Shown piece by piece: positions 25,686 to 37,199 of a DNA stretch of 64,000 nucleotides. The notes under the pieces are model-generated. The model saw nothing but the letters and a program-made list of their open reading frames with translations. It did not search any database and was not told the DNA's origin. Made by a program: the position numbers and the translations under genes. Positions within the stretch are counted from its first letter, which is position 1. Each line of letters begins with the position of its first letter. This DNA is from Paulownia fortunei (lineage: Eukaryota > Streptophyta > Magnoliopsida > Lamiales > Paulowniaceae): positions 620,001 through 684,000 of the forward strand of contig JAGSPU010001671.1 in NCBI GenBank assembly GCA_019321725.1, in the 5' to 3' direction.

Positions 25686-27651
25686 TGTGTGTGTGTGCGC
25701 GCGTGTGTGAGTGAGTTTATGCTTTCTCTGCTCATATTCTATTGTGTTTAGATTCACACTGCACCTACTATACAACCATCTATGCATGCAACTGAAAAAT
25801 TATTTTGATGATACAAGTATTTTAAACAACGTGAATCATCCTAAACAGTGTGTTACAAGAAGTTTGTCTTTTTTTGCAGTGTCACTCAGTTATGAAATAC
25901 AAAATTCAAGTTGCAATCAAGCATGATTGTTTATATAACACGTTCTGAAGAAAATTGTTTATTTATTTCAAAATTAGTTAAAGTTTTTTTAATCTTTTAC
26001 AGTAAATGGGAAAATATAGTATTTACCATCATTTGATAAATGATAGTTTAATTTTAAACCAATAATGCATCTGCAATTCAATATATAAAACTTCATCTAT
26101 CCTTCTAGAGTTTAATACTTTTGTGCAAGATTACTGTGGACATTTTAGACACAAATTTACCTCTCTGGTTTTAGGAATTATTGCACTCCTGGAATACACT
26201 TATTTTTCAGAAGGTTACTCTGAGAAACATTTTCTCATGCTTAATATACTGTTGGAAATTTCTGTAAATTTTTTGTTATTGGTTTATTTTGCATTAGACT
26301 CTTGCTGCATTATGTTTGGGGCAAGATAGGAGAGATATTACTGACAAAAATAATCTCTGCCATGACATAGGTTAAAAATCCACTTGAGGAAAATGAAATA
26401 GTTGGAATTACTAATTACATTGACTTCGGTTTTGAGTTGCAGACAAGGTATTTCTACCAATTAGCTGTACACAATTGACTATAATCGATCTTGTTTAATA
26501 CCTGTTTTGAGTTCATGTGATATTGAAATAAATGAATAAATGAAGAGTTTATTTAATACTTTCTCTGAAGGGTGGATGATGACAAATCGTCAAACAATAT
26601 TCAAGATTCCACTTTTCAAGTTGCTGCATCTTGGCAAGCCAATAAGAACTTTTTAGTTAAGGTAACACTTGGTAAAAGTTTGTGTTGAGCTGTACTGATT
26701 TGTTATAAAATTGGTTTAAGATGTATCATATCATTCATCAGGGAAAGGTGGGCCCTCTCAGCTCATCAATAGCTTTAGCTTTCAAATCATGGTGGAAACC
26801 TTCTTTCACATTAAACATATCAGGTATATCTACTGTAATTTCCCCAATGTGAAATTAAAGCATTCCTTCTGTAGAGACTTATCCACGAGCTTCTGTCACT
26901 TGTAATACACACACACGCGCACGTATTCACGCACACACACATGCAAACACACACAAGCATGAAGCATGTATCGCATGCGCACGCCCAAACACACACTTCC
27001 TTTTCCACTTATCTGGTTGATGGCTGTAGGCGGGCACATATTTCTCTGTTAATTTTCATTATGTTTTCACCTCGTGCCATGTATCGAATGAATCAGTGAT
27101 GATTATGGAAACTACAGCCGTAAGCTGAAGTCTAGTGATGATGATGTCTAAAGATATTGAAAACATCTTCTCCCCCAACTCCCCCGCCCCCTCCCTTCCA
27201 AGTGTTGGTTCAAATCATCATATACTGTTAACACATACAGAGATGTAATTATGCTATTCTTTGATCATAACAAAATGTTGGCTTACAGCTGTTAGAGATC
27301 GCGCCAGGGCAGAGACAGCCTTTGGATTTGGTATTCGTGTTGACAATATTCGGGAAGCAAGGTCAGATGCATTCCCATATCATTCTCCCTCTCCATGATT
27401 TTGAAAGTTCACTTAGAGCTTGATATTTTAATCACTAGTGCTTCAGTATTTGATATCCGATCATCATCATTATATGATGCAGTTATCAAAGGGCAGATCC
27501 TAATTTTGTGATGCTGACGCCAAACAAAGAGCATCTAGCTGAGGGGATCCATTGGAAAATTGGGAAAAGACCAGTGCTTCAATCCGATGTTAATTCTGGA
27601 AATTTCGATGGCATGCCCAAGGAATTGAGACCCTTGAATAAAATTTTGTAA
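21854..27651 (+). CDS. OM47: OM47-like organelle outer-membrane VDAC-family protein, one frame break
   Basis: Fourteen exons join in phase: 21854-21951, 22049-22193, 22891-22958, 23050-23103, 23194-23277, 23365-23450, 23741-23820, 24715-24845, 25596-25637, 26371-26447, 26571-26661, 26742-26823, 27289-27361 and 27483-27651. They give about 426 aa. The start is MGNWWSAVEPPPPPP, then PPLFDFPPLAARTRM. Alternating strands typical of a beta-barrel follow, for example YYPKFGFGAFGIFPVLL, IMGLRYGSSNLSVGATV, ITNYIDFGFELQTR and the C-terminal PKELRPLNKIL. From memory this matches At3g27930 (OM47), a VDAC-like protein of the mitochondrial outer membrane linked to senescence. One base is missing in exon 7 at 23784-23785: ATGGAAGG should read MGR, and the frame otherwise stops. 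The family name is inferred from recall, while the gene structure is seen directly. Confidence 0.85.
22728..22741. repeat. T-run followed by a 14-G tract in an OM47 intron
   Basis: A poly-T run joins 14 G residues within intron 2. It is non-coding and prone to length error in sequencing. Confidence 0.8.
25639..25715. repeat. (TC)n/(TG)n compound microsatellite at an OM47 splice donor
   Basis: About 21 perfect TC units (25639-25680) are followed by TG and CG dinucleotides to about 25715. The repeat begins inside the 5' splice site of OM47 exon 9, whose donor is GTCTCTCT at 25638. Downstream, intron 12 also holds an imperfect AC-rich microsatellite at about 26908-26955. Confidence 0.9.
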
Positions 27652-28164
27652 TCTTTAGTAATTTTCCTTTTCAGATACACGTGGAATACTGTATCTATTC
27701 ATGGTTATTTTTTTCGAATATTATTTTAGTGTTGAGAAAACTTTTTCACCAATATCCATCTTTTTTTGCACTTTGCGCGCACAATTTTTTGGTGCAATCT
27801 TTGATTAGTAAAGTATAAGCTATCCTAAAAAGTTTAATCGGAAATCAATGGCTATTAGTTAGTACTTGAATAGAAAATGCTGCCATCACAACTATTTAGA
27901 CTCTTTTTAATTTAAAGTGGCTCTATTACTATACATATCCAATTACTTTGATATTCATTTAATAGTCCAAAAATTTATAGGATTGTACATATTCGATTGA
28001 ATTAGGCCAATAGAATTAATGCACATGACACAAATTCTAGACTCATTTTCCCCCATACATCCACATAAAAAAAAAAAAGGAAATAATCCGAAAGTTAAGG
28101 AAAAGAAACTCGCAATCACCAATTCGAGAAATTTGCTCTTTTCTGAGCAGCTGACACAGTAAGT
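27652..28164 (+). other. Short intergenic gap between OM47 and DEG1
   Basis: Only 513 bp separate the OM47 stop from the DEG1 start, in head-to-tail order. The OM47 3' untranslated region and the DEG1 promoter and leader must share it. No other feature stands out apart from a poly-A run near 28069-28078. Confidence 0.7.
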
Positions 28165-31100
28165 ATGGCTGCTCTGCTTCCACATTCTTCTCTTCCCCTC
28201 CAAAACTGTTGCACTCTTCAGCTCCAATTCAATCCCCAAATTTTCGTTCACAAAATCCGTGTCCCCTGCAAAACGCCGTAATTTGATCCGCCCGATTGTC
28301 GTTTCCGCTCTTCGCAAGAAACTTATTCTCACTTCGGAGCTCTTGGATGAAGATTCTTTGCATAACAGCTTCAAAAGCTCGTGGATTCAGTATTCGTGCT
28401 CTGCGCTTCGGTCGCTTTATCGATATCGTTGTTCGTTGCTGATGTTGATTCGGCGTCGGCTTTCGTAGTAACTACGCCGAGGAAATTGCAGCCCGATGAG
28501 CTGGCTACAGTTCGCCTTTTTCAAGAGAACACTCCTTCTGTTGTCTACATTACTAATCTCGCCTCCAGGTACTAATTTGTTAATTAAATTATAGCATGCT
28601 GTTTATTATTCTTTTTCCTACAAGGAAAATAAGAGGAAATTTGTTATGCAGTTTGAGTTTTGACTTTGGGGTTGATATGTCATGTTTTAGGCAAGATGCG
28701 TTTACATTGGATGTCTTGGAGGTGCCTCAAGGGTCAGGATCAGGATTTGTATGGGACACGCAGGGCCACATTGTCACTAATTATCATGTGATTCGGGGTG
28801 CATCTGATCTCAAGTATTTTTAATCTTGTTTTCTGTTGCTATGATGCACTTGTTACTTATCATTGTGTTGTCTCTTTTTCCTTGTGTGCTGAGTAATAAT
28901 TACAGAGAATACTCGATGAGTATGGGTAAGGTTTTCTCCATCCAATGATTTAGAATGGTGTGTTGCACTAAAAATTTGTTTGACGCACAATTATGAGTAC
29001 GGTACACCAATGAAGTTTTGAACTTCCTAGTTTCTAACAAAGAAAAATCTCCATGATCCCATCCTCATCGTGCTGTTGGCACTAACAGGAACTTTTTGCA
29101 CCATGTCATATGCAATTGCTGCATGTAAATCATTACTTGTTTGGGCTGAAATGTGTCATTTTATGTTTGTTGAAAGCTCCTTTCTCTTTTGTTCATATAG
29201 TTCATCAAATTTATTTGGTTAATTATCTCATTCCACTGCATTGCTGTGGTACTTAATTTTGTATGGGCAAAACAAGATTAAAATGTTCATTTTGGAAAAA
29301 TTTGACTTCTAAAATTATGGATATAATGGTATTCAATGTGCTAGATGATAGCCCCATTGATTAAGTGATAATACGTAGGGTCAAAAAAGTATTATACTCG
29401 TAAACCTGACAGAGTTTGGAAAATAATTTAAAGAGATTAACAAAAATTGATTATCCATCCTTAAGTTGCAATATCCAAGATGAAAGCTGGACGCCTCACT
29501 AACCGATTCCACATAGACCTGGCAAGAGTTCCAGGTACTAGTTTCCTATATGGAATATCTTCCTAACATAAACATAGTTGTTGACACCGGAACTATGCTC
29601 CATGTTTTTCTCAGGTACTCTACATCATGCTTCGTGCAGGTATACTCCATTATGATTTTCTTTGGATACAGTGGTGAATTACAACAATATTTTGAGGCTT
29701 CTACCTAGCCATTGAAATTATAGAGAAAAAGATAGTTGGATTTTCTTAATGTCCCTTCACTAACGATCTAAGTGGCGGTAAGTGCGAGCACTGGGCAGTA
29801 TAAGATACATCATCTAAAGATCATCAAGCGCCACGGTGGGCCATAATACAAAAACATTAGGTGCCCAATAGAGCTTCTGTGCCCCTTCCACGTGTTTGCA
29901 ACTGGCATCCGTTCTATCTTGTAGACTGCTCTGAAATTCTTATGAACAGAGTGGGCTTAATATAATTTGCTTTTTCATGAGTTTCTGATAAAATCTTTGA
30001 GAAAAGCTATCTGCTTTATACTGTAATTAATCATATACTGGTTGTCTTTAGGGTTACTCTTGCAGACCAGAGCACATATGATGCAAAAGTTGTTGGGTTT
30101 GATCAGGATAAAGATGTTGCCGTTCTTCGTATTGATGCACCAAAAGACAAGTTGAGACCCATACCAATTGGGTATCAGCAGACTTGCTTGTTGGTCAAAA
30201 AGTATATGCAATTGGAAATCCTGTAAGTGCAGGGATACTCTCCCATCGTTCAAATCTTTTACGCATATGTTATATACCCCAGGAATGGGAGATTAGCGTA
30301 GTTATACTGTGATGAAATGCATGAATTTCATTCATATTTTATATAACATTGTTAACCTTTCATTAACATTGTCTTTGTTTCAATGTACATTTCTCTACAG
30401 TTTGGGCTTGACCACACACTTACAACTGGTGTCATCAGGTATTTATGCATTATACTTAATATTTAGGAAATGAATGTTATATATACTAGGGTAAATGTCA
30501 CTTCGCCCTCCAAATTTTTACCATTTTGGCATATTACTCCAAAAAATAAATTTTAATCACTTTGACCTTAAACTTAACCATTTTGGCACTTTACCCCAAA
30601 ATATTTTTTAATCACTTTGCCCTATCAACTTACATTTATTATAAGGGAAATTATAGCACTTTCCCCGCCAAATTTTTACTGGAATGCTCTTTATCAGCTG
30701 CGACCATGTTTTTTTTTTTTCAATCTTTGCACGCAAAAGTTAAGGATAATGCATCATATTTTTTTATTGACAATGGTGAATACACGATAAATAGTTGTAT
30801 TTTTGCTATAAATAATGGTGGTATTTTTGTTTATGTACTGCGATTGATATTATTTTACGGTAAAAATATTATTATTTGTCGTGTCAATAAAAAAAATATG
30901 AAGATGCATTTTTTTTTTTACTTTTGCATGGAAAGAAAAAAAAAAAAAGGAAAGCGCAATGGCTACTTAAGAAGAACATCGTTATGAAAATTTGATTGAA
31001 ATTGACATTTGGGGACAAAGTGTTATAATAAATATAAGTTTAATAGGAAAAGTGCTTAAATTTTACTTTTGGGGGGTAAAGTGCCAAAATGGGCAAAATA

Positions 31101-32781
31101 CTTAAAATTACTTTGGGGATAATGTGCCAAAATGGTTAAATTTTGGGGGATAAAGTACCATTTACCCTTTATACTATTTATGGGCTATTGTATTGCTGAA
31201 GATCATTGGTCTACTGGACAAGTTATTTGGTTTGGAAGGAAAAAAATCTATGGGAAAACATTTAAATGTTCAAACTTTATTCATACCTCTCACATTTCTA
31301 TAACACAGCTTTTCTGGCAGTTATAATACAACTAAAGAGTTGAATCCATATATTTGCAGAAAGACCCTTATTCACCTCCTTGTTCTTTTCTCATTTATTG
31401 TGCTCATAAATGCATATGGAATGCAATTGAGATTAAAATAATCACGTGAATCAATGATTTTTCCAATTGTAGAGCACCAAATCAATCTTAGATGGAAAAA
31501 TCTCTCTTTCTGGATCCATGTATTATTGGATCATCAGAGTATAAATATAATCATGAATTAGTACTCGAAGCAAGTATTGCATATATTTTCTTGTGCCATG
31601 ATGGTATGCATCACATATTCAAGTTTGTTGTAGTGGGCTTCGAAGGGAAATAAGTTCTGCTGCAACTGGTCGTCCAATCCAGGATGTCATCCAGACTGAT
31701 GCCGCAATTAATCCTGGCAACAGTGGAGGCCCACTTCTCGATAGTTTAGGGAACCTTGTTGGCATAAATACGGCTATATACTCTCCTTCTGGTGCTTCAT
31801 CTGGTGTTGGATTCTCAATTCCAGTTGACACTGTAAGTAACTGCTTCAATATTTAGTGATTGGACTTTTACTAAATATTTTGTAATATCATGAGATGACC
31901 ATTGTTCTATTTTACACGTCCAGGTAAGTGGCATTGTTGATCAATTGGTAAAGTTTGGGAAAGTCACTAGACCAATTTTGGGGATTAAGTTTGCACCTGA
32001 CCAGTCAGTGCAGCAACTGGGAGTTAGTGGAGTTCTTGTTTTGGATGCTCCTTCAAATGGGCCAGCAGGCAAAGCAGTATGTCTTTATCTGTGACCTTTT
32101 TGACCTTTTGGTTGAATGCCTATTGGTTTAAATTTTAATGAAATTTCATTTTGCTTCAACATTGAAGGTTGAATGCTGATGACCTAAAAATCATGTTCTG
32201 CTGATATTAACTGGTGTAGTCTTGGTCCTGCAGGGTCTTCAACCTACCAGACGTGATGCCTATGGCAGACTTATTTTGGGTGACATAATTACATCTGTTA
32301 ATGGAAAGAAGGTCTCCAATGGCAGTGATTTGTATAGAATCCTCGACCAATGCAAAGTAGGCGATAAGGTAAGTCCCAACTTGAAATGCTAAACGTCATT
32401 TTCCTAAATATATATCATATGCACAGAGAGGACAGATATGATCCTTGCTGCCTGTTATTGTCATTATATAACAGCATGCTTTGCTGTTACTTGGAGTTAA
32501 ATGATTAGTTGCTCATACTATTTGAGAAAAGCTGAGGAAATTATCGTAATGAAAAAGAATTATCCTCCAGGAATAATAGAGTGTTTTCATGCTAACCGAT
32601 ATCTGGGTTTAACAGGAAGTTTTGGGAAGTGAACTAGTTAAAGACAGTTGAATGATAATAGAAAAGGAGACCTAATTGAGTTTTCAATTGCTTTGCTGCA
32701 CAGGTGATTGTAGAGGTGCTGCGTGGTGATCACCTGGAAAAGATCCCAGTAACTCTCGAACCAAAGCCTGACGAAACCTGA
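28165..32781 (+). CDS. DEG1: DEG1 (DegP1) thylakoid-lumen serine protease, frame breaks
   Basis: This ATP-independent HtrA-type protease of the chloroplast lumen takes part in photosystem II repair. Eight exons: 28165-28568, 28691-28813, 30052-30222, 30401-30438, 31634-31832, 31924-32076, 32234-32368 and 32704-32781, about 433 aa. A transit peptide is followed by a hydrophobic lumen-targeting segment ([17 protein letters not shown]) and [14 protein letters not shown]. The catalytic triad is His in VTNYHVIRG (about 167), Asp in [11 protein letters not shown] (about 197) and Ser in NPGNSGGPL (about 276), with spacing as in Arabidopsis. One PDZ domain follows ([18 protein letters not shown]). 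Three frame breaks are visible: an extra base near 28195-28198, one missing near 28373-28380 and one missing at the G-run 30170-30172. The sequence reads correctly on both sides of each, so assembly error is likely. As given, the frame is not open. Confidence 0.93.
28814..30051 (+). other. DEG1 intron 2, no feature recognised
   Basis: This 1.24-kb intron has a GTATTT donor and an acceptor TGTCTTTAG. I found no nested gene or clear transposon in it. Confidence 0.7.
30489..31167. mobile_element. Long-TIR Mutator-like non-autonomous element in DEG1 intron 4
   Basis: The left end GGGTAAATGTCACTT and right end AAGTACCATTTACCC are inverted copies. The inverted similarity extends imperfectly over about 190 bp on each side, with repeated CCATTTTGGCA and CACTTTACCCC modules. 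Flanks are TATATACTA (30480-30488) and TTTATACTA (31168-31176), a 9-bp target duplication with 8 of 9 matching. Long TIRs with a 9-bp duplication are the hallmark of Mutator-like elements. The interior of about 300 bp codes for nothing recognisable. It lies in the intron, clear of both splice sites. Confidence 0.8.
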
Positions 32782-34440
32782 TTGTTGTAATTCTTATAAT
32801 GCATGGCTGAAATTCCTATTATTTTCTGATTATGTACCTATAGTATTCAACCATTGTAAATAGTCCATGAATGGAGCTATTGTGTGATAAAGCACTTACT
32901 GTTATTTATTGTACCGGTTATTAGAGAATGAGTTCATTGTTATTAATGTTATTAATGCCTTACTGGTTTTAGGTTTTGGTTGGCAATTCTGGGTTTAGGT
33001 TTGATTCAGGTTAAGTCGCACAATGCCGGCTTGTGGAGAATTAGATTTGTTTTAGTGTTAGCTAATTTTATTATATATTCTGATTGTCAATTTATTCAGT
33101 GTTCCACTATATGATGCAGCTGGCGAAATGCAAATAAAAACTTTTTATGTACCCTTTTGTTAATGTTAATGGGAAAAAAGGATGGAAATAAGAATTTTTT
33201 TTACCTAAATATCAATTAATGTGTTCGGTACAATGTTTTTAGAATACATGTTTTGTTCCAAAAAAATTAATGAAACAAGTTTGGTCAGATTTCTGCATTT
33301 TTCCATTCATATCATCACTTACTTTTAGTTTTTGACTCGTGAATGTTATTAGTTTGAGACGAAGGTGAAAAAATCACGTTAGCTGACGTTGAGCCTAAGA
33401 GCAATCCTGACTGCATTCAAGTTTGTATCACTTTAAGCTCAAAACGGGGCTGACAATTTTTTTCTTTTTTTTTTTTTGTGGGGCGGGGGTGGCAATCCAA
33501 AAAATAGTCAGTTTTCCATATCCTAAATAATAATAACAGGGACTCGGCATGTGAGAACATGAATTTTTCCATCCAGTGGGTTCCATGGATTATGTGGTTG
33601 TAATAGTGTTACTTTATACATTTTGATGAGAGATGGTAAGGGTCATGAGACTTGGTACAATGCAATCCTGTCCGGTCGTTGCAACAAGCTCACGCCAGAG
33701 TAATGCACAACCTCAACTGCTATTTTGACCTTTTATTTATGTGCTCGCATGGTGCTAGAGTCGAGTCAAATGAAGCTTGATTAAAGGATAATTCCCTTTG
33801 CCTTTTTTTTTTAAATTATTTTTTGTTTCTAATCGATCATTGAAATCCCATATTTATTTACCATTGTTCAATGGTTGAAATTGAATGGTTGTAGACAATG
33901 GCATGTTTTCCTGTAATCCATTTACAGTGAGGCAATAATTGAAAGAGAATTGAGAAATGTGTTGGTACTTGGAAAAATTGTTTATTTGGCATAATAAGTC
34001 ACAAGATGCAGGCAATTATCAAGGACTTAAATCTAGAGCTCTTGCAGTTGATGGAAGCTTTTCCACATAAATAAGTAGGTTTTATTATTGTCAGATAATA
34101 AATACAGAGAACCCCATATATCTCTGCAGAATTGCCTCTTAACCATGTTCCTACATGAGCTTCCAGTGCAGTATTGTGGCCACATCTTTTACCTATCAAA
34201 GCCAACCAAAATAGAAAAATGCCCACAATGAATATATAAAACTCGAAATCTCAACTCTTATTTCATAAACAAAAAAGGTTTCTAGTTATAGTACAACAAA
34301 AAGGAGGAAGGAGTCACCATTGATCCTCCTCCTTACATTTTATTGTTAATGATTTTCACATTTAAGGGAAAAATACAACACAGATTCTTGGATGAGAAAG
34401 GATTAGGGAACACAGTAAGGGTCACTTAATGGTTTCAGGT
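32782..34440. other. Convergent intergenic DNA between DEG1 and carbonic anhydrase
   Basis: DEG1 (+) and the carbonic anhydrase gene (-) end toward each other. Apart from their 3' untranslated regions I see no gene. A T-run followed by GTGGGGCGGGGG lies at about 33467-33490. Confidence 0.6.
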
Positions 34441-37080
34441 TCATACAGAGAGAGATGGCGAAAGGCCGAACTCCAGCCCCCACAGCTCAAAACTTCCCTT
34501 GACAAAGTCATAGTAACCACCCTTAAGTGCAAGAGTTTTCTTCACCAATCCATCTCTAACAAATGGATATGACAGCAGGTTTCCAAGTGAAACATTCACT
34601 GCCTCCTGTTGCAGTTAGCCAACAGTAACAAGAATTAAATATCAATCAATATTTAGCAAAACAATTTATGCCATTGTCTGATGAAAATGATTGTTTTGAC
34701 CTTTTCACATAATGCGCACTGATCGCCAAAAGGTGTGCTTCCATGGTCAGCTAACACCTTGGCCTTGGCAGGCAAACAAATTTTCACCCAGTCCTCAATG
34801 AAGTCACTGAAGATCACAAGAACATGGCACAATTAGTCACCAAATGTCATGATTGATTATCTGCCAACTATGTGTGTGTGTGTGAGTGTGTGTGTGTTGG
34901 GTGGGGGGTTTTAGGAACAAACTATATACATTCTAAATTGGGAGAGAAAGAGAGGGACTTTGACTGTGTGACGAATGGAGTGAGCCAGTTTTTCTGTGTG
35001 TAGAAACATAAGTTTGAAGTTTTGAAAGAAAGGAGAAGGCTTACGTGGAGGAGGATCCATCAAATGGGAAGGACATAAGCCCCTTGATTCCTCCACAGGC
35101 ACTGTGACCAATCACCACAATTTCCTGGACCTGTAAAATATTTCTTTTACTATGTCAATTGCACAATCACTATTCCATTCCATTGTTGAGTTACACTTCT
35201 GTAATTTTCAATATTTACCAACTTAAGATTTTACTAGTCACAAAAAATTACTGCTAAATATTATAGCTGAAAAGAGATCTTGTTTCACCTTCAGGTGCAG
35301 AACAGCATACTCAATGGCAGCCCCAACTCCAGAGTATTTGGTCTGTTGCAGCAGAAACAAATAAGAATACCCCATTTTAGAAACTGAAGATTACCAAACA
35401 TTATTCACCACCAAGAGATTAACAGCTAACGACATCAATAAGACCTTATCGTATGCAGGGACCATGTTAGCAATGTTTCGGACCACGAATGCCTCCCCTG
35501 GTTGAAAGTCCAGCACATGTGACGGACACACACGCGAATCCGAGCATGCAAACACCATAAACTGTCGATGTAAAATTGCATTATATCAATGTAACAGAAG
35601 TCCAAAAGAGCCAAATCCATGGTTCTTACTTCTAAGACGAATGCCAATCAATCAATGAGGGCACTAAAATTTTGTACCTTGGGACTCTGGCCTCGGGCAA
35701 GTTCACTGTACAAACCTGGATTTTTCCTGAATTGTGCAGACAATAGATGTTAGAAATTCAAATTCTTCATACTTCCTTTTTTGGGGTCTGAATTTGCATT
35801 TTAGTTTGAAAGTTTGATATGTTCGCTTACTCGTATTTCTCCCTTTTGAAGTGAATGAAGCCAGTTTTCAACCTCTCAACGGACTCCGAAATGGAGGCGC
35901 TGCCATCAGCTGTTTGCAACTCTGCAGTGATTTCATCAATTTTTGCTGCAGCCACCGGTCCTAGTTCTCCCTTCTCACTGCATGCACCCAATAATTTTCT
36001 GCTTAGTTTATGAATTTCTAATCTCCCAATCCTAAAATAATATAGTTTCAACTCCATGGAGTGCCTATACTTTATTCAGTTAATAATGATTTTATCTCCA
36101 AAAGTCACATAAATCGAAATAGAGTTTTATATTAATTGCAAAATTAAAAAACACGTGTATTTCTTTAGCAAACCTTAGAAGCTTCTGGAGTGCAGCAATG
36201 GCTTCCTCGTACGAGTCCTTTCCCATGTCTTCTCTCTGCAATTTTTCAATGCATTAGAAATTGAGAAAATTATGTGTATGAATCAAAAAAGAAAAGAAAT
36301 TAATAGTAGAAATAAAAGAACTACCTGCAAAAAGCTCAAGACTTGTACTATATATATTTATTAACAAGATCCTCTTTGAAATTTTGATTATAATTTGCTA
36401 GTAAGATTTCTTAGCTAGTGCAAGTATAATGCGACAACATATATGTGTAACCTTAAGTTAAGGATGTTATATATACTACGTAAAACGTTCACATACATAA
36501 TAATATCATATCTAAACAAGGCCACGTATTATTATTTTGCATGTCATCACAGTCTTGTAAATGAAAAATTCATGTGAACATGTCACCTAACAATGTGCAA
36601 GTGGCATGATTCTTGGGCATTAACTTAGAAAGAGCCACAAAATTGCTATAATAACAGGCCAGACAACAAGTCCAATCACAATATGACGCCACGTGTAATC
36701 AAGACTAATTATTTTTATCTGACATTCCAAATAAAATAATTAATTATTTTTAAAATAAGTATAGTTACATTTGTTACGTGATTAGTTGAACATGGTACAA
36801 AGATTAGAGCAGAAATGCAGATAAATGGGAGTGTAACAAATATGATGAAGAAGAAGAAGCATTGAACGTGGTAAGTGAGAGGGATATATGAGAGTAGTAC
36901 CAAAAGTGGGTGGATGATGGGAGCAGGAGCAGCGAAAACAGGCTCGTTGCGGATGAGAGTGGGCGGAGTAGGGGAGGAAGAGTTGAGCCTAGCGGTGGCA
37001 ATGGGGCGGAGTGCAACTCTAGATTGGGCGGAGGTGGGAGTGAAGAGTTGAGAGGCGAAGCAGCCGTTAATGGTCGACAT
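34441..37080 (-). CDS. CA1: Beta-carbonic anhydrase, chloroplast form
   Basis: This zinc enzyme interconverts CO2 and bicarbonate in the chloroplast stroma; the tobacco homologue also binds salicylic acid. Nine exons join in phase: 37080-36901, 36235-36174, 35977-35831, 35726-35678, 35561-35445, 35342-35289, 35130-35045, 34806-34701 and 34605-34441, giving 321 aa. Residues 1 to about 55 are a Ser/Thr/Ala-rich transit peptide ([16 protein letters not shown]), followed by the conserved [17 protein letters not shown]. The catalytic core shows the zinc and Asp-Arg residues in [16 protein letters not shown] and the His and Cys ligands in [14 protein letters not shown]. The C-terminus reads [19 protein letters not shown] then SPSLSV. 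All frames are open. Exon 2 contains an in-frame ATG in good context (36226-36224), so a shorter, non-plastid form is possible. Confidence 0.96.
36690..36695. promoter_or_regulatory. G-box inside carbonic anhydrase intron 1
   Basis: CACGTG is embedded in TGACGCCACGTGTAATC, with a CCAAT motif 18 bp to its left. It lies in intron 1, about 465 bp upstream of the in-frame ATG of exon 2. It may belong to an internal promoter. Confidence 0.35.
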
Positions 37081-37174
37081 TGCACAATGGGCCTTATGTT
37101 TCACTCCCTTTATATTGAGAAAAATTTGAATGTCTATTCTCCCACAATGAATCAACCCCTCAACTTGCATGCAT

Positions 37175-37182
37175 GTAAATAT
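37175..37182 (-). promoter_or_regulatory. Candidate TATA box of carbonic anhydrase
   Basis: The minus strand reads ATATATTTA here, which would give a leader of about 70 nt. A second TATAAAGGG at 37114-37106 is too near the ATG at 37080 to leave a normal leader. Neither is proven. Confidence 0.3.
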
Positions 37183-37199
37183 ATTGGATAATGAAAGCG

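Noticed and set aside
36910..37191. 93-codon Gly/Ser/Arg-rich open frame on the plus strand
   Set aside because: It is the antisense shadow of the carbonic anhydrase transit-peptide exon.
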